A DNA stretch of 64,000 nucleotides from NCBI GenBank assembly GCA_963844405.1, contig CAWJNZ010000004.1, positions 1 to 64,000 of the forward strand, written 5' to 3'. The notes beneath the pieces were generated by a model. It ran no database searches, had not been told where the DNA came from, and was given only the letters and a program-made list of their open reading frames with translations. Each line of letters begins with the position of its first letter. The stretch's first letter is position 1. Of the stretch, positions 51,484 through 60,678 are shown in pieces. The translations under genes and the position numbers were made by a program. This stretch comes from DASSUW01 sp963844405. Lineage in GTDB: Bacteria; Actinomycetota; Thermoleophilia; Solirubrobacterales; Solirubrobacteraceae.

Positions 51484-53160
51484 ATGCCTGAGACTCGCCC
51501 CCGCACCCGTTTCATCTTCGTCACCGGCGGGGTCGTCTCCTCGCTCGGCAAGGGCATCGCCGCCGCCTCGATCGGCCGCCTGCTCGTCGCCCGCGGCCTC
51601 AAGGTCGCCCTGCAGAAGTTCGACCCGTACATCAATGTCGACCCCGGCACGATGTCGCCGTTCCAGCACGGCGAGGTGTTCGTGACCGAGGACGGCGCGG
51701 AGACGGATCTGGACCTCGGGCACTACGAGCGGTTCACCGACGCGAACACCTCGCGCGGCTCCAACATCACCGCCGGCGCGATCTACAACTCGGTCATCCG
51801 CAAGGAGCGCCGCGGCGACTACCTGGGCGGCACCGTCCAGGTCGTCCCCCACATCACCGACGAGATCAAGCACCGGATCAAGCTGATCGCCGAGAGCCAG
51901 GACGTCGACGTCGTGATCACGGAGATCGGCGGCACGGTGGGCGACATCGAGTCGCTCCCGTTCCTGGAGGCGATCCGCCAGTTCCCGGTCGACGTGGGGC
52001 GCCGCCGCTGCATGTACATCCACCTCACGCTGGTGCCGTACATCGGCCACGCGGGCGAGCTGAAGACGAAGCCCACGCAGCACTCGGTCAACGAGCTGCG
52101 CCGCATCGGCATCCAGCCCGACATGGTGGTCTGCCGCTCCGAGGGCGGCCTGCCGCACGACGTGCGCAAGAAGATCGCGCTCTTCGCCTCGCTGCCGCAG
52201 GAGGCGATCGTCTCGGCGCGCGACGTGGACAACATCTACAAGGTCCCGCTCTACTTCCACCCCGAGGGCGTGGACGACTTCGTCCTCGAGCACTTCGGCA
52301 TGGACGACGTCCCGCCGCCCGACCTGACGGACTGGGAGCGGCTCATGCGCCGCGCCAGCGAGGCCGCGAGCAACGACCCCGTGCGCATCGCCCTCGTGGG
52401 CAAGTACGTCAAGCTCGAGGACGCGTACCTCTCCGTCGCCGAGTCGCTGCGCCACTCCGGCTTCATGCACGGCTGCCCGATCGAGATCGACTGGGTCGAC
52501 TCCGAGACGCTGGGCGACGAGGAGGTGCGCGATCGCGTCGCGCAGGCCGACGGCATCCTCATCCCCGGCGGCTTCGGCGTCCGCGGCATCGAGGGCAAGA
52601 TCACCGCCTCGCGGATCGCCCGCGAGCAGAAGATCCCCTTCCTCGGCATCTGCCTCGGCATGCAGATGGCGGTGGCCGACTTCGCGCGCCACGTCGTCGG
52701 CATGGAGGGGGCGAACTCGACCGAGTTCGATCCCGAGACACCGTACCCGGTGATCGACCTGTTGCCCGAGCAGAAGGAGGTCGCCGACATGGGCGGCACG
52801 ATGCGGCTCGGGGCCGATCCGGTGAAGCTGCACCCGGACACCAGGGCGCGCGAGCTGTACGACGAGGCCGTGATCTACGAGCGCCACCGGCACCGCTATG
52901 AGGTCAACAACTTCCTGCGCAAGCGGCTCGAGGCCGCCGGGCTGGTGATCTCCGGCACGTCGCCGGACGACCGGCTGGTCGAGATCATCGAGATCCACGA
53001 CCACCCGTTCTTCGTGGCCTCGCAGTTCCACCCGGAGTTCAAGTCGCGCCCCGAGCGCCCCGCGCCGCTGTTCCGCGAGTTCGTGGCCGCCGCGCTCGGC
53101 CGCGCCCGCGAGCGCCGGCCGCAGGACGTCACCGCGCACCAGGCCGCTCACAGCACGTGA
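51484..53160 (+). CDS. pyrG: CTP synthase
   Basis: A 558-residue enzyme forming CTP from UTP with glutamine nitrogen. The synthetase domain starts FIFVTGGVVSSLGKGIAAASIGRLL and includes KFDPYINVDPGTMSPFQHGEVFV and EIGGTVGDIESLPFLEAIRQ in part. The class I glutaminase domain shows GGFGVRG, FLGICLGMQMA (catalytic Cys) and HPEFKSRP (His/Glu). AGGAGG lies upstream of the ATG and TAGACT ~25 bases upstream. It overlaps the M20 peptidase gene. Confidence 0.98.
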   Translation: MPETRPRTRFIFVTGGVVSSLGKGIAAASIGRLLVARGLKVALQKFDPYINVDPGTMSPFQHGEVFVTEDGAETDLDLGHYERFTDANTSRGSNITAGAIYNSVIRKERRGDYLGGTVQVVPHITDEIKHRIKLIAESQDVDVVITEIGGTVGDIESLPFLEAIRQFPVDVGRRRCMYIHLTLVPYIGHAGELKTKPTQHSVNELRRIGIQPDMVVCRSEGGLPHDVRKKIALFASLPQEAIVSARDVDNIYKVPLYFHPEGVDDFVLEHFGMDDVPPPDLTDWERLMRRASEAASNDPVRIALVGKYVKLEDAYLSVAESLRHSGFMHGCPIEIDWVDSETLGDEEVRDRVAQADGILIPGGFGVRGIEGKITASRIAREQKIPFLGICLGMQMAVADFARHVVGMEGANSTEFDPETPYPVIDLLPEQKEVADMGGTMRLGADPVKLHPDTRARELYDEAVIYERHRHRYEVNNFLRKRLEAAGLVISGTSPDDRLVEIIEIHDHPFFVASQFHPEFKSRPERPAPLFREFVAAALGRARERRPQDVTAHQAAHST

Positions 53161-54263
53161 GGCGCGCCTCCGAGGCCGAGAAGGCCCGGCTCGCCGAGCT
53201 CTTCGCCGAGCTCTGCCGCATCCCGAGCCCGTTCGGGCACGAGCGCGCGTGCGCCGACCGCGTGATCGCCGAGCTGAAGGGCATGGGCCTCGATGCCGAG
53301 GAGGACGAGACCGGCAACCTGCTGGCACGCCTCGACGGGCGGGGAGAGCGATCGATCGTGTTGTGCGCCCACCTCGACACCGTCGAGACCGAGGCGCCGA
53401 TCGAGCCGGTGCTCGTCGACGGCGGCTGGGAGAACGCCCACGACGGAATCCTGGGGGCCGACAACAAGGCGGCCGTCGCGGTCATGCTCGAGGTCGCGCG
53501 GCGAGCCACCATCGAGGGCGCGCCGGTCGGCCTCGAGCTGCTGTTCACGGTCTCCGAGGAAGACGGCCTGGTCGGCGCCAAGGCCTTCGACGCCGGCCGC
53601 CTGCGCTCCGACTTCGGCTACGTCTTCGACCACGCGACCCCGATCGGCGAGGTCGTCGTCGCCTCGCCCACGTACTTCCGCATCGAGGCCTCGTTCCACG
53701 GCAAGGCCGCGCACGCCGGGATCCGGCCCGAGGACGGTCGCAGCGCGGTGCTCGCCGCGGCGGTGGCCATCGCGGCGATGCCGCTCGGGCGCATCGACGA
53801 GCAGACGACCGCCAACGTCGGCTCGGTTCGCGGTGGCACCGGCTCCACGAACGTGGTGCCGGAGCGCTGCCGCGTGCTCGCCGAGACGCGGTCGATCGAC
53901 CCCGCGCGGGTCGAGGATGTGGTCGCGAAGATGGTCGACGCCATGCACGACGGCGCCGCCCACGCCGAGTGCGACGTCGACGTCGTGTGCGAGAAGCTGT
54001 TCACCGGCTACAAGGTCCGCCCCAGCGCGCCCGAGCTGGCCGCCGCCGAGGCCGCCCTGCGCGCCTGCGGCTACGAGCCGAGGCGCATCCAGACCGGCGG
54101 CGGGTCCGACGCCAACGCCCTCCAGGCCGCCGGCTTCCCCTGCATCAACCTGGCCAACGGGACCGAGCGCAACCACGAGGCGACCGAGCGCGTGTCGGTC
54201 GCCGCCCTCGAGGGGATGCTCGACGTCGCACTGGTCCTGCTCGAGGAGGCGGCGACGGCATGA
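53157..54263 (+). CDS. M20 family metallopeptidase (PepT-like)
   Basis: A 368-residue di-zinc peptidase or deacylase. Zinc and catalytic residues are in VLCAHLDTVE (His, Asp), GILGADNKAAVAVMLE (bridging Asp), TVSEEDGLVGAKAF (Glu-Glu) and GTERNHEATERVSV (final His). The lid domain is at FHGKAAHAGIRPEDGRSAV. Resembles tripeptidase T-like proteins of Bacillus. GTG start overlaps the pyrG stop, and its stop overlaps the NUDIX ATG. Confidence 0.92.
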   Translation: MRRASEAEKARLAELFAELCRIPSPFGHERACADRVIAELKGMGLDAEEDETGNLLARLDGRGERSIVLCAHLDTVETEAPIEPVLVDGGWENAHDGILGADNKAAVAVMLEVARRATIEGAPVGLELLFTVSEEDGLVGAKAFDAGRLRSDFGYVFDHATPIGEVVVASPTYFRIEASFHGKAAHAGIRPEDGRSAVLAAAVAIAAMPLGRIDEQTTANVGSVRGGTGSTNVVPERCRVLAETRSIDPARVEDVVAKMVDAMHDGAAHAECDVDVVCEKLFTGYKVRPSAPELAAAEAALRACGYEPRRIQTGGGSDANALQAAGFPCINLANGTERNHEATERVSVAALEGMLDVALVLLEEAATA

Positions 54264-54799
54264 GCTCACGGTTCGAGCGAACAGGCGGCGAGACGGTCTA
54301 CGAAGGCTCGTTCTTCGCGGTCGAGCGCGCGCGCTTCCGGCACGAGGACGGGGAGGAGGTCGAGCGCGAGATCGTCACCCACCCCGGCGCGGTCGGCATC
54401 GTCGTGCTCGACGGCGAGGACCTCTGGTTCGTCCGCCAGCCGCGCGAGGCGCTCGGCGTGCCCGACCTCCTCGAGCTGCCCGCGGGCAAGCTCGACGAGG
54501 AGGGCGAGTCGCCGCTCGAGACCGCGAAGCGCGAGCTCGCCGAGGAGATCGGCAAGCAGGCGGAGCGCTGGGAGGAGCTCGGGTCCTTCTACACCTCGCC
54601 GGGCTTCACCGACGAGGAGGTCCACCTCTTCCTCGCCACCGGCATCTCGGACGTCGACGAGCGGCCACAGGTCGAGCACGACGAGCGGATCGACGTCGAG
54701 GTCCGCCCGCTAGCGGACCTCGACGCCATCCTCGCCGAGTCCAAGGACTCGAAGACCCTGATCGGCCTCGCCAGGCTGCGCGAGCGCCTCAACCGGTGA
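54260..54799 (+). CDS. NUDIX hydrolase (ADP-ribose pyrophosphatase type)
   Basis: A 179-residue NUDIX enzyme. The box is LPAGKLDEEGESPLETAKRELAEEIG with the REL-EE-G core, and the ADP-ribose pyrophosphatase context shows VTHPGAVGIVVLD upstream and FYTSPGFTDEEVHLFLAT downstream. Expected to cleave ADP-ribose to AMP and ribose 5-phosphate. In other Gram-positive genomes this gene lies near xerD and deoB, as here. Confidence 0.92.
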   Translation: MSSRFERTGGETVYEGSFFAVERARFRHEDGEEVEREIVTHPGAVGIVVLDGEDLWFVRQPREALGVPDLLELPAGKLDEEGESPLETAKRELAEEIGKQAERWEELGSFYTSPGFTDEEVHLFLATGISDVDERPQVEHDERIDVEVRPLADLDAILAESKDSKTLIGLARLRERLNR

Positions 54800-54814
54800 C
54801 GCGGCTTCGCCGCG
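54800..54814 (+). terminator. Short hairpin after the NUDIX gene
   Basis: CGCGGC, TTC, GCCGCG immediately after the stop; small but perfect. Confidence 0.35.
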
Positions 54815-54847
54815 CCCGCGAGCGCGCCACGAGCGTTCGTAGGCCGC

Positions 54848-55372
54848 TCACTCGCAGAACGGGATCGCCGGCACCCCGATCGCGCTGATCCGCTTCGTGT
54901 CGACGGGCACGGCGAACCGGATCAGCCCGCCCGCGGCCTTCGGCACGCGCACGAGCCAGATCCCGAAGACGTCCTCGGTCTGCTTGTTCACCTTCGCCCC
55001 GGGATAGGCGTCCTTGATGTCCTTGATCCGGTCTCCGACGCCGACGCCGCGCGCCCGCGCGCCGCGCGTGACGAGGATGTTCGTCACCCGCCGCGGGGCG
55101 GTGTCGGTGTACTCGACGAAGCCGCGGAGCGGCGACCGCAGCCGCGCGATGCGCTCGTCCGGCCCCTCGAGCTCGCAACCGCGCCGCAGCACGCCGACCA
55201 GGCCGGCGTCGCGCAGCTCCTGGTGGGTCATGCCCAGCCTCACCTGACCGACGCGCTCGTTCGTGATCGCCTTGGCGGCGATCCGCGCGGTCGGACGCGT
55301 GTCCGCGGAGGCGCTGATCGCGACCGCGCCGAGGGCGGCGAGCGCGGCGGTGACTGCCAGTGTTCGTCTCAT
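54848..55372 (-). CDS. Hypothetical secreted protein
   Basis: A 174-residue protein with a clear signal peptide (LAVTAALAALGAVAISASADT). The mature part (VGQVRLGMTHQELRDAGLVG) resembles the small beta-lactamase-inhibitor-like fold used in many exported actinobacterial proteins. Two cysteines (GCELEG and the terminal PFCE) could form a disulfide. No enzymatic motif. It is transcribed opposite to xerD. Confidence 0.75.
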   Translation of the reverse strand: MRRTLAVTAALAALGAVAISASADTRPTARIAAKAITNERVGQVRLGMTHQELRDAGLVGVLRRGCELEGPDERIARLRSPLRGFVEYTDTAPRRVTNILVTRGARARGVGVGDRIKDIKDAYPGAKVNKQTEDVFGIWLVRVPKAAGGLIRFAVPVDTKRISAIGVPAIPFCE

Positions 55373-55495
55373 GGACCGACCCTAACCGGGGACCCACACC
55401 GGAGTGAAGTGCGTCGTTGCACTTCGAACCGGCCATGGGCGGATCGTTGCACCCCGCAGGAGGGCGACGGCGCGGCGGCGAAGGAGGCTCTTCCG

Positions 55496-56428
55496 ATGGC
55501 CATCGCCGTGCCGATCCAGCCGTTCGAGCACCTCGTGCTCGACTTCCTCGCCTACCTGGAGTTCGAGCGCGGCCTCTCGCGCAACACGCTCGAGGCCTAC
55601 CGCTCCGACCTGCTGCAGCTCGGCTCCCATCTCAAGCGGACCGGCACCGACGCGCAGGCGGCCGTCCACACCGACCTCGCCGACTTCGTCGCCGACCTGG
55701 CGACCGGCGACGACGACCGGCCGCCCGTCTCGGCCGCCACGCTCCAGCGCAAGGTCGCGTGCCTGCGCTCCTTCTACCGCCACCTGCGGCGGCAGGACCT
55801 GATCGCCGACGACCCGACCGTCCACCTGCGCGCCCCCAAGCAGAGCCGCCGCCTCCCGCAGGTCCTCACCCGCGACGAGGTCGCGAAGCTCCTGGAGACC
55901 CCGCGCGGGACCGAGCCGGCGGCGCTGCGCGACCGCGCGCTGCTCGAGCTCATGTACGCCTGCGGACTGCGCGCCTCGGAAGCGATCGGGCTCGAGATCG
56001 GCGACGTCGACCTCGAGACCGGCATCCTGCGCACCCGCGGCAAGGGCTCCAAGGAGCGGCTCGTGCCGATCGGATCGGCCGCCTCGCGCGCGCTCGTGGC
56101 CTACCTGAGCCGTGGGCGCCCGCGGCTGGTCGGCGACCGCCTCGAGGCGCGGCTGTTCGTCAACCACCGCGGCGGCGGGCTCACCCGCCAGGGCCTCTAC
56201 AAGGTCGTCCAGCGCCACGCCCGCGCCGCGGGGCTCGACGGCAAGATGAGCCCGCACACGCTCCGGCACACCTTCGCGACCCACCTGCTGGCCGGAGGCT
56301 GCGACCTCCGCTCGCTGCAGGAGATGCTCGGCCACGCCGACATCGCCACCACGCAGGTCTACACGCACCTGTCGGCCGAGCGCCTCAAGGACGTCTACCA
56401 CGAGGCCCACCCGCGGGCGCGACGCTAA
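55496..56428 (+). CDS. xerD: Tyrosine recombinase XerD
   Basis: A 310-residue site-specific recombinase that resolves chromosome dimers at dif. The N-terminal core-binding domain shows FLAYLEFERGLSRNTLEAYRSDLLQL in part. Catalytic residues lie in YACGLRASEAIGL (Arg), GKGSKERLVP (Lys), SPHTLRHTFATHLLAGG (His, Arg) and LGHADIATTQVYTHL (His, Tyr). AAGGAGG is placed 8 bases before the ATG. Near deoB, as commonly seen in Gram-positive bacteria. Confidence 0.95.
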   Translation: MAIAVPIQPFEHLVLDFLAYLEFERGLSRNTLEAYRSDLLQLGSHLKRTGTDAQAAVHTDLADFVADLATGDDDRPPVSAATLQRKVACLRSFYRHLRRQDLIADDPTVHLRAPKQSRRLPQVLTRDEVAKLLETPRGTEPAALRDRALLELMYACGLRASEAIGLEIGDVDLETGILRTRGKGSKERLVPIGSAASRALVAYLSRGRPRLVGDRLEARLFVNHRGGGLTRQGLYKVVQRHARAAGLDGKMSPHTLRHTFATHLLAGGCDLRSLQEMLGHADIATTQVYTHLSAERLKDVYHEAHPRARR

Positions 56429-56446
56429 GCCTGGATCCACCAGGCT
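56428..56446 (+). terminator. Small hairpin between xerD and deoB
   Basis: AGCCTGG, 5 bases, CCAGGCT starting on the xerD stop codon; 7-bp arms. Confidence 0.4.
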
Positions 56447-56458
56447 AAGTTTCGCCCG

Positions 56459-57610
56459 GTGCGCCGGGCCTTCGTCATCGTCATCGACGCCTGCGGGGCC
56501 GGGGAGCTGCCGGACAGCGGCGACTACGGCGACGCCGGGACGAACACGCTGGGCCACGTGGCCGAGGCGGCCGGCGGGCTCGACCTCCCGGTCCTGGAAT
56601 CGCTCGGCCTCGGCAACATCATGCCGATCGCCGGCGTCACGCCCGCCCAAGAGCCCGTCGTCCACGGACGCCTGCACCCGCTCGGCCCTGGCAAGGACAC
56701 GATCACCGGCCACTGGGAGCTGATGGGCGTGGTGACGCCGGTGGCGCTGCGGACCTACCCCGAGGGCTTCCCCGACGAGGTCATCGCCGCGCTCCAGGAC
56801 GCCACCGGCCGCGGCGCGCTGTGCAACCGGCCTTACTCGGGCACCGAGGTGATCGACGACTTCGGCGAGCGGCACCTCGAGACCGGCGACCTGATCGTCT
56901 ACACGTCGGCTGACTCGGTACTCCAGATCGCCGCGCACGAGGACGTCGTGCCGCTGGAGGAGCTGTACGAGGCGTGCGCGGCGGCGCGCGAGATAATGAC
57001 CGGCGAGCACGCGGTCGGCCGTGTGATCGCGCGGCCGTTCCGCGGCGAGCCCGGCCACTTCCAGCGCACCGAGGGCCGGCGCGACATCGCGCTCGACCCG
57101 CCCGGCAGGTCGTACCTGGACGAGCTGCAGGCCGCCGGGGCGCCGGTGCACACCGTCGGCAAGATCGGGCAGGTCTTCAACGGCGTCGGCGTCGACGAGC
57201 AGCACAAGGGGTCGACGAACGCCGCCGCCCTGGCCGCCACCGGCGAGCTGATCGACACGCTCGAAACCGGCTTCGTGTTCGTCAACCTCGTGGAGACCGA
57301 CCAGCTCTTCGGCCACCGCAACGACGTCGAGGGCTTCCACGGCGCGCTGCGCGAGATCGACGCCGAAGTAGGAGAATGGTCAACACGTTTGACGGGTAAG
57401 GACCTGCTCGTGATCACTGCGGACCACGGCGTGGACCCGACCCATCCGGGCACCGACCACACGCGCGAGCACGTTCCCCTGCTCGCCCGCTTCGCCGGCC
57501 ACGGCGGCCGCCGCCACGACGGCCCGTTCGCCGACGTCGGCGCCTCCGTCCTGCGCTGGCTCACCGGTCGCGACGCACCTGACCTGCCGGGGACGCCGTT
57601 TACGAGATGA
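56459..57610 (+). CDS. deoB: Phosphopentomutase
   Basis: A 383-residue alkaline-phosphatase-superfamily mutase interconverting ribose (deoxyribose) 1- and 5-phosphate in nucleoside salvage. Motifs are FVIVIDACGAGELPDSGDYGDAGTNTLGH (first metal site and phospho-Thr) in part, GKDTITGHWELMG, YTSADSVLQIAAHE and ITADHGVDPTHPGTDHTREHVPLL. GTG start 30 bases after xerD. Its stop overlaps the start of the next gene by 4 bases. Confidence 0.95.
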   Translation: MRRAFVIVIDACGAGELPDSGDYGDAGTNTLGHVAEAAGGLDLPVLESLGLGNIMPIAGVTPAQEPVVHGRLHPLGPGKDTITGHWELMGVVTPVALRTYPEGFPDEVIAALQDATGRGALCNRPYSGTEVIDDFGERHLETGDLIVYTSADSVLQIAAHEDVVPLEELYEACAAAREIMTGEHAVGRVIARPFRGEPGHFQRTEGRRDIALDPPGRSYLDELQAAGAPVHTVGKIGQVFNGVGVDEQHKGSTNAAALAATGELIDTLETGFVFVNLVETDQLFGHRNDVEGFHGALREIDAEVGEWSTRLTGKDLLVITADHGVDPTHPGTDHTREHVPLLARFAGHGGRRHDGPFADVGASVLRWLTGRDAPDLPGTPFTR

Positions 57611-58818
57611 GGGCGATCGTCGCCGTCGTGGCGCTGGGCCTGCTCGCCGGGTGCGGCGGGGGCGACGACGGTGGCGACGAGGACGACGGTGAGGCGCGAG
57701 CTCAGTCGCGGGCGACTGAGACCACGGAGAAGGCCGCCGAGAAACCAAAGCCGAAGCCGACACCCGAGGAGCAGATCGAGGCGATGCTCGACAAGCGCGC
57801 CGCGGCGCTTCAGGGCGGCAAGCCCGGCGCCTACGTCGCCACCTCTATTCCGGCGAGGCGCAAGCTTGACCGGAGAGTCGCTCGCATCGCCTCCCGGCTG
57901 AAGCTGCACAAGGTGTGGTACGAGGCCGGCGGCATCAGCGTGAACGGCCGGCGGGCGAGGGCCCAGGTGAGCTTCGGCTACGCCGTCAAGGGCGTGAACA
58001 GCGGGTACGAGTTCGATCGCCAGGTGCGGCTGCGGCGCGTCCGCGGGACCTGGCGGTTCGTGGGATCCGATGCCCGGCGCGGCCTGCCACCGTGGGAGGT
58101 CGGGAATTACCGCGAGCGGCGGTCGAAGCACTTCGTGGTCCACGCGCCGTCGCACATCCCGACAGGCGATCTCATGACCGCGCTCGAGGACGGCTACAGC
58201 AACATGCGCCGGCTGCTGAACAAGAGCCGCCTGCGGGACCGCTACCTGGTGGTCGTCGCCGACGGTCCCGGCGAGGCTCGCAAGCTCACGGTCAAGGTCC
58301 GGAGCGCGAAGGCGCTCGCCGCGCTGGCCGAGGCCAATGTCGTCCAGAGCGGCATGGCCGAGCGGACGACCGAAGTGGAGGCGCTGCGGCTGCTGATCGT
58401 CTGGGAGGCGTTCGAGGACCTCGACTCCCTCACCCGCGAGATGGTCGCGGTCCACGAGCTCACGCACGCGGCGCTCGCCGGCACGACCTCCGGGCGGGTG
58501 CCGGCCTGGCTGAGCGAGGGCGTGGCGATGTACATCTCCAAGGACCGCTGGCCCGCGCCGCCGGGCGGCAACCTCGCCGCGCTCTCGCAGCCAGACTCGA
58601 TCGGACGGCTGCTCGGTGACGAGCAGGCGAGGGCCTACCAGCTCAGCTCGGCCGCCGCCTTCGCGATCGCCGACCGCTTCGGGCCGAAGAAGCTGATCAA
58701 GCTGCACGACTCGTTCAACAGCGACAAGCTGCGCGGCACGCCCGGCAGGAAGCTCGTCGACCGGGCCTTGAAGAAGAAGCTCGGCATCTCCTTGGCCGAG
58801 CTCTCGGCTTCGCTATAG
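57607..58818 (+). CDS. Lipoprotein with peptidase-MA (gluzincin) domain
   Basis: A 403-residue exported lipoprotein. The lipobox LLAGC at residue ~16 is followed by a Gly/Asp-rich linker and a Lys/Pro stretch. Residues ~55-150 form an NTF2-like region; the catalytic part has AVHELTHAALAG (HExxH) and WLSEGVAMYISK, where the Glu is the third zinc ligand, as in the peptidase MA family. It is therefore a likely surface metallopeptidase; the substrate is unknown. Coupled to deoB by overlap. Confidence 0.82.
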   Translation: MRAIVAVVALGLLAGCGGGDDGGDEDDGEARAQSRATETTEKAAEKPKPKPTPEEQIEAMLDKRAAALQGGKPGAYVATSIPARRKLDRRVARIASRLKLHKVWYEAGGISVNGRRARAQVSFGYAVKGVNSGYEFDRQVRLRRVRGTWRFVGSDARRGLPPWEVGNYRERRSKHFVVHAPSHIPTGDLMTALEDGYSNMRRLLNKSRLRDRYLVVVADGPGEARKLTVKVRSAKALAALAEANVVQSGMAERTTEVEALRLLIVWEAFEDLDSLTREMVAVHELTHAALAGTTSGRVPAWLSEGVAMYISKDRWPAPPGGNLAALSQPDSIGRLLGDEQARAYQLSSAAAFAIADRFGPKKLIKLHDSFNSDKLRGTPGRKLVDRALKKKLGISLAELSASL

Positions 58819-58823
58819 ATGAG

Positions 58824-58838
58824 GCGCCCGACGGGCGC
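58824..58838 (+). other. Hairpin directly before mutM
   Basis: GCGCCC, GAC, GGGCGC in the 24-base gap before the mutM ATG; it could end upstream transcription or shield the start. Confidence 0.35.
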
Positions 58839-58842
58839 GCAC

Positions 58843-59730
58843 ATGCCAGAGCTTCCCGAGGTCGAGACCATCCGCCACCACCTGGCGCCGCACGTAGAAG
58901 GGCGGACGCTGAGCTTGGAGGTGCTCGACGAGCGCTGGTGCCGGCCGCTTGCGCCGGACGAGCTGGCCGCCGCCGTCGACGGGCGCGGCGTCGAGCGGCT
59001 CTCCCGCCGCGGCAAGTACCTCGTGTGGGAACTCGAGGACGACGCCTACCTGCTCATGCACCTGCGGATGACCGGCACGCTGCTGCTCGACCCGCCCGGG
59101 GCGCCGCCCTACGCCCGCGTCTGGCTGCGCCTGCAGGACCACGACGTCGCCTTCAGCGATCCGCGCCGCTTCGGCACCGGCGAGCTCGCGCTCGGCCCTG
59201 AGGCGCGCGACGCCTTCTTCGCGGCCCGGCTCGGCGTCGAGCCGCTCGACGGCGAGTTCACGGCGCGCCACCTGCACGCGCTCGCGCACACCTCACGGGC
59301 GCCGATCAAGGCGTTCCTGCTCGACCAGAAGCGCGTCGCCGGCGTCGGCAACATCTACGCCGACGAGGCGCTGTTCCGTGCCCGCATCCACCCACTGCGC
59401 CCGGCTAACAGGCTCACGAAGCCACAGGCCGAGGCGCTCAGGGACGCCGTCGTCGAGTCGCTCAACGCCGGCATCGCCGCCAAGGGCGCGACGATCGACG
59501 ACTTCCGCGACCCCTACGGGGTCAGCGGCACGTTCCAGGACCAGTTCCTCGTGCACACGCGCGAGGGCGAGCCGTGCCCGCGCTGCGGCCGGCCCATCCG
59601 GAAGCTGCGCGCCGCGGGCCGCGGCACGTACGTGTGCGAGCGCTGCCAGCCCCGCCCGCGACGAAGCTACGCGGCCGCTTCGGCGAGCTCGGCCAGGCCG
59701 CCGGCCCGGTCGAGCGCGACCAATTCCTGA
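58843..59730 (+). CDS. mutM: Formamidopyrimidine-DNA glycosylase
   Basis: A 295-residue glycosylase/AP lyase that excises oxidised purines. MPELPEVETI fixes the start because Pro2 is the catalytic nucleophile after Met removal; Glu3 is present, the DNA-binding Lys is in RRGKYLVWEL, and QKRVAGVGNIYADEALFRA is the helix-two-turn-helix. The zinc finger CPRCGRPIRKL and CERCQ closes the family region. The last ~20 residues after the finger are unconserved and overlap, tail to tail, 64 bases of the glutaredoxin gene. Confidence 0.95.
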   Translation: MPELPEVETIRHHLAPHVEGRTLSLEVLDERWCRPLAPDELAAAVDGRGVERLSRRGKYLVWELEDDAYLLMHLRMTGTLLLDPPGAPPYARVWLRLQDHDVAFSDPRRFGTGELALGPEARDAFFAARLGVEPLDGEFTARHLHALAHTSRAPIKAFLLDQKRVAGVGNIYADEALFRARIHPLRPANRLTKPQAEALRDAVVESLNAGIAAKGATIDDFRDPYGVSGTFQDQFLVHTREGEPCPRCGRPIRKLRAAGRGTYVCERCQPRPRRSYAAASASSARPPARSSATNS

Positions 59731-59927
59731 TAGCCGCCGATCGGCGTGTCGTCGATGACGACCTGAGGGAACGTCATCATGCCGGTCAGCTGCACCAGCT
59801 CGGTGCGGCCGGCCGGATCCTTGGCGAGGCTGATCTCGGAGTACGGGACGTTGCGCTTCTGGAGAAGGGACTTGGCCACGCGGCAGAAGCCGCACGGCTC
59901 AGTCGTATAGACGGTGACCCGGGTCAT
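59667..59927 (-). CDS. Glutaredoxin-like protein
   Basis: An 86-residue thioredoxin-fold protein with active site EPCGFCRVAKSLL (CGFC), FPQVVIDDTPIGGYQEL (cis-Pro and GSH/thiol-binding region) and an Ala-rich tail. CGFC is uncommon compared with CPYC glutaredoxins and recalls GrxC-like and mycoredoxin-type proteins; in an actinobacterium the thiol may be mycothiol. TATCTT on the reverse strand lies 10 bases before the ATG. It diverges from recO across an AT-rich 18-base gap. Confidence 0.88.
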   Translation of the reverse strand: MTRVTVYTTEPCGFCRVAKSLLQKRNVPYSEISLAKDPAGRTELVQLTGMMTFPQVVIDDTPIGGYQELVALDRAGGLAELAEAAA

Positions 59928-59945
59928 TACTTCATAAAAGATAGC

Positions 59946-60668
59946 GTGGCTGGCAGCATAAAGACGGAAGGGATCGTCATCCGCTCCCTCAGATACGGGG
60001 AAGCGGACCGCATCCTGCACCTCTATACCCCCGATCGGGGGAGAGTGGGCGCGATCGCCAAGGGGGTCCGCCGCTCGCGCTCGCGCTTCGGCGGCCGGCT
60101 CGAGCCGTTCTTCCGGCTCGACCTCGTGCTCTACCAGGGCCGCGGCGACCTCTTCACCGTGACCAGCGTGGAGACCGTCGCCGCCTACCCGCGGCTGCGC
60201 GAGGACGCCCGCGCGCTCGACGGCGCGGCCCGCGCCTGCGAGGCGGTGGCCCGCGTGTTCGACGACGGCGACCCGCACGCCGGCGTCTACCACCTGCTCG
60301 CCAACCAGCTCGCCCTGCTGGACCGCGAGCCCGCCCGCGCCACCCGCGCCAACGCGCTCGCGTTCCGGCTCAAGCTCCTGCTCGCCGCGGGCTTCGCGCC
60401 CCAGCTCGGGGCCTGCACCTCGTGCGGCGACGACGAGCACCTGGCGGGCTTCTCCGGCGCGGCGGGCGGCGTCGTCTGCCCGGCGTGCGAGGCGAACGCG
60501 TTCCCGCTCGACCAGGAGGCGCACGACTTCCTCGTCGCCGCGCTCGGGCGGCCGCTGGCTGACGCGCCCGAGGCGTCGCCGCGAGCCCTCCAGCAGGCCG
60601 AGCGGGCGATCCTGGAGACGCTCGAGCACCACGCCCACCTGCGCCTCCGGCCCGTGGGCCGGGGATAG
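59946..60668 (+). CDS. recO: DNA repair protein RecO
   Basis: A 240-residue mediator that loads RecA with RecF/RecR. The N-terminal OB domain begins IKTEGIVIRSLRYGEADRILHLYT; ARLKLLLAAGFAPQL (here FRLKLLLAAGFAPQLGAC) is the conserved helical part. A zinc-binding four-cysteine site is visible as CTSC and CPAC. GTG start with no room for a leader, in an AT-rich gap (TTCATAAAAGAT) that is exceptional for this GC-rich window. ppdK follows 10 bases later. Confidence 0.93.
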   Translation: MAGSIKTEGIVIRSLRYGEADRILHLYTPDRGRVGAIAKGVRRSRSRFGGRLEPFFRLDLVLYQGRGDLFTVTSVETVAAYPRLREDARALDGAARACEAVARVFDDGDPHAGVYHLLANQLALLDREPARATRANALAFRLKLLLAAGFAPQLGACTSCGDDEHLAGFSGAAGGVVCPACEANAFPLDQEAHDFLVAALGRPLADAPEASPRALQQAERAILETLEHHAHLRLRPVGRG

Positions 60669-60671
60669 GAT
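60666..60671 (+). promoter_or_regulatory. -10 element TAGGAT of ppdK
   Basis: TAGGAT overlaps the recO stop and lies 7 bases before the ppdK ATG. Confidence 0.4.
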
Positions 60672-60678
60672 CGCCGCC

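Noticed and set aside
51478..51485. GCCGATAT just before pyrG as another sigma-28-like -10
   Set aside because: The bases 15 upstream read CTGGC, not TCAAG, it overlaps the ATG, and TAGACT plus AGGAGG upstream give a better ordinary start.
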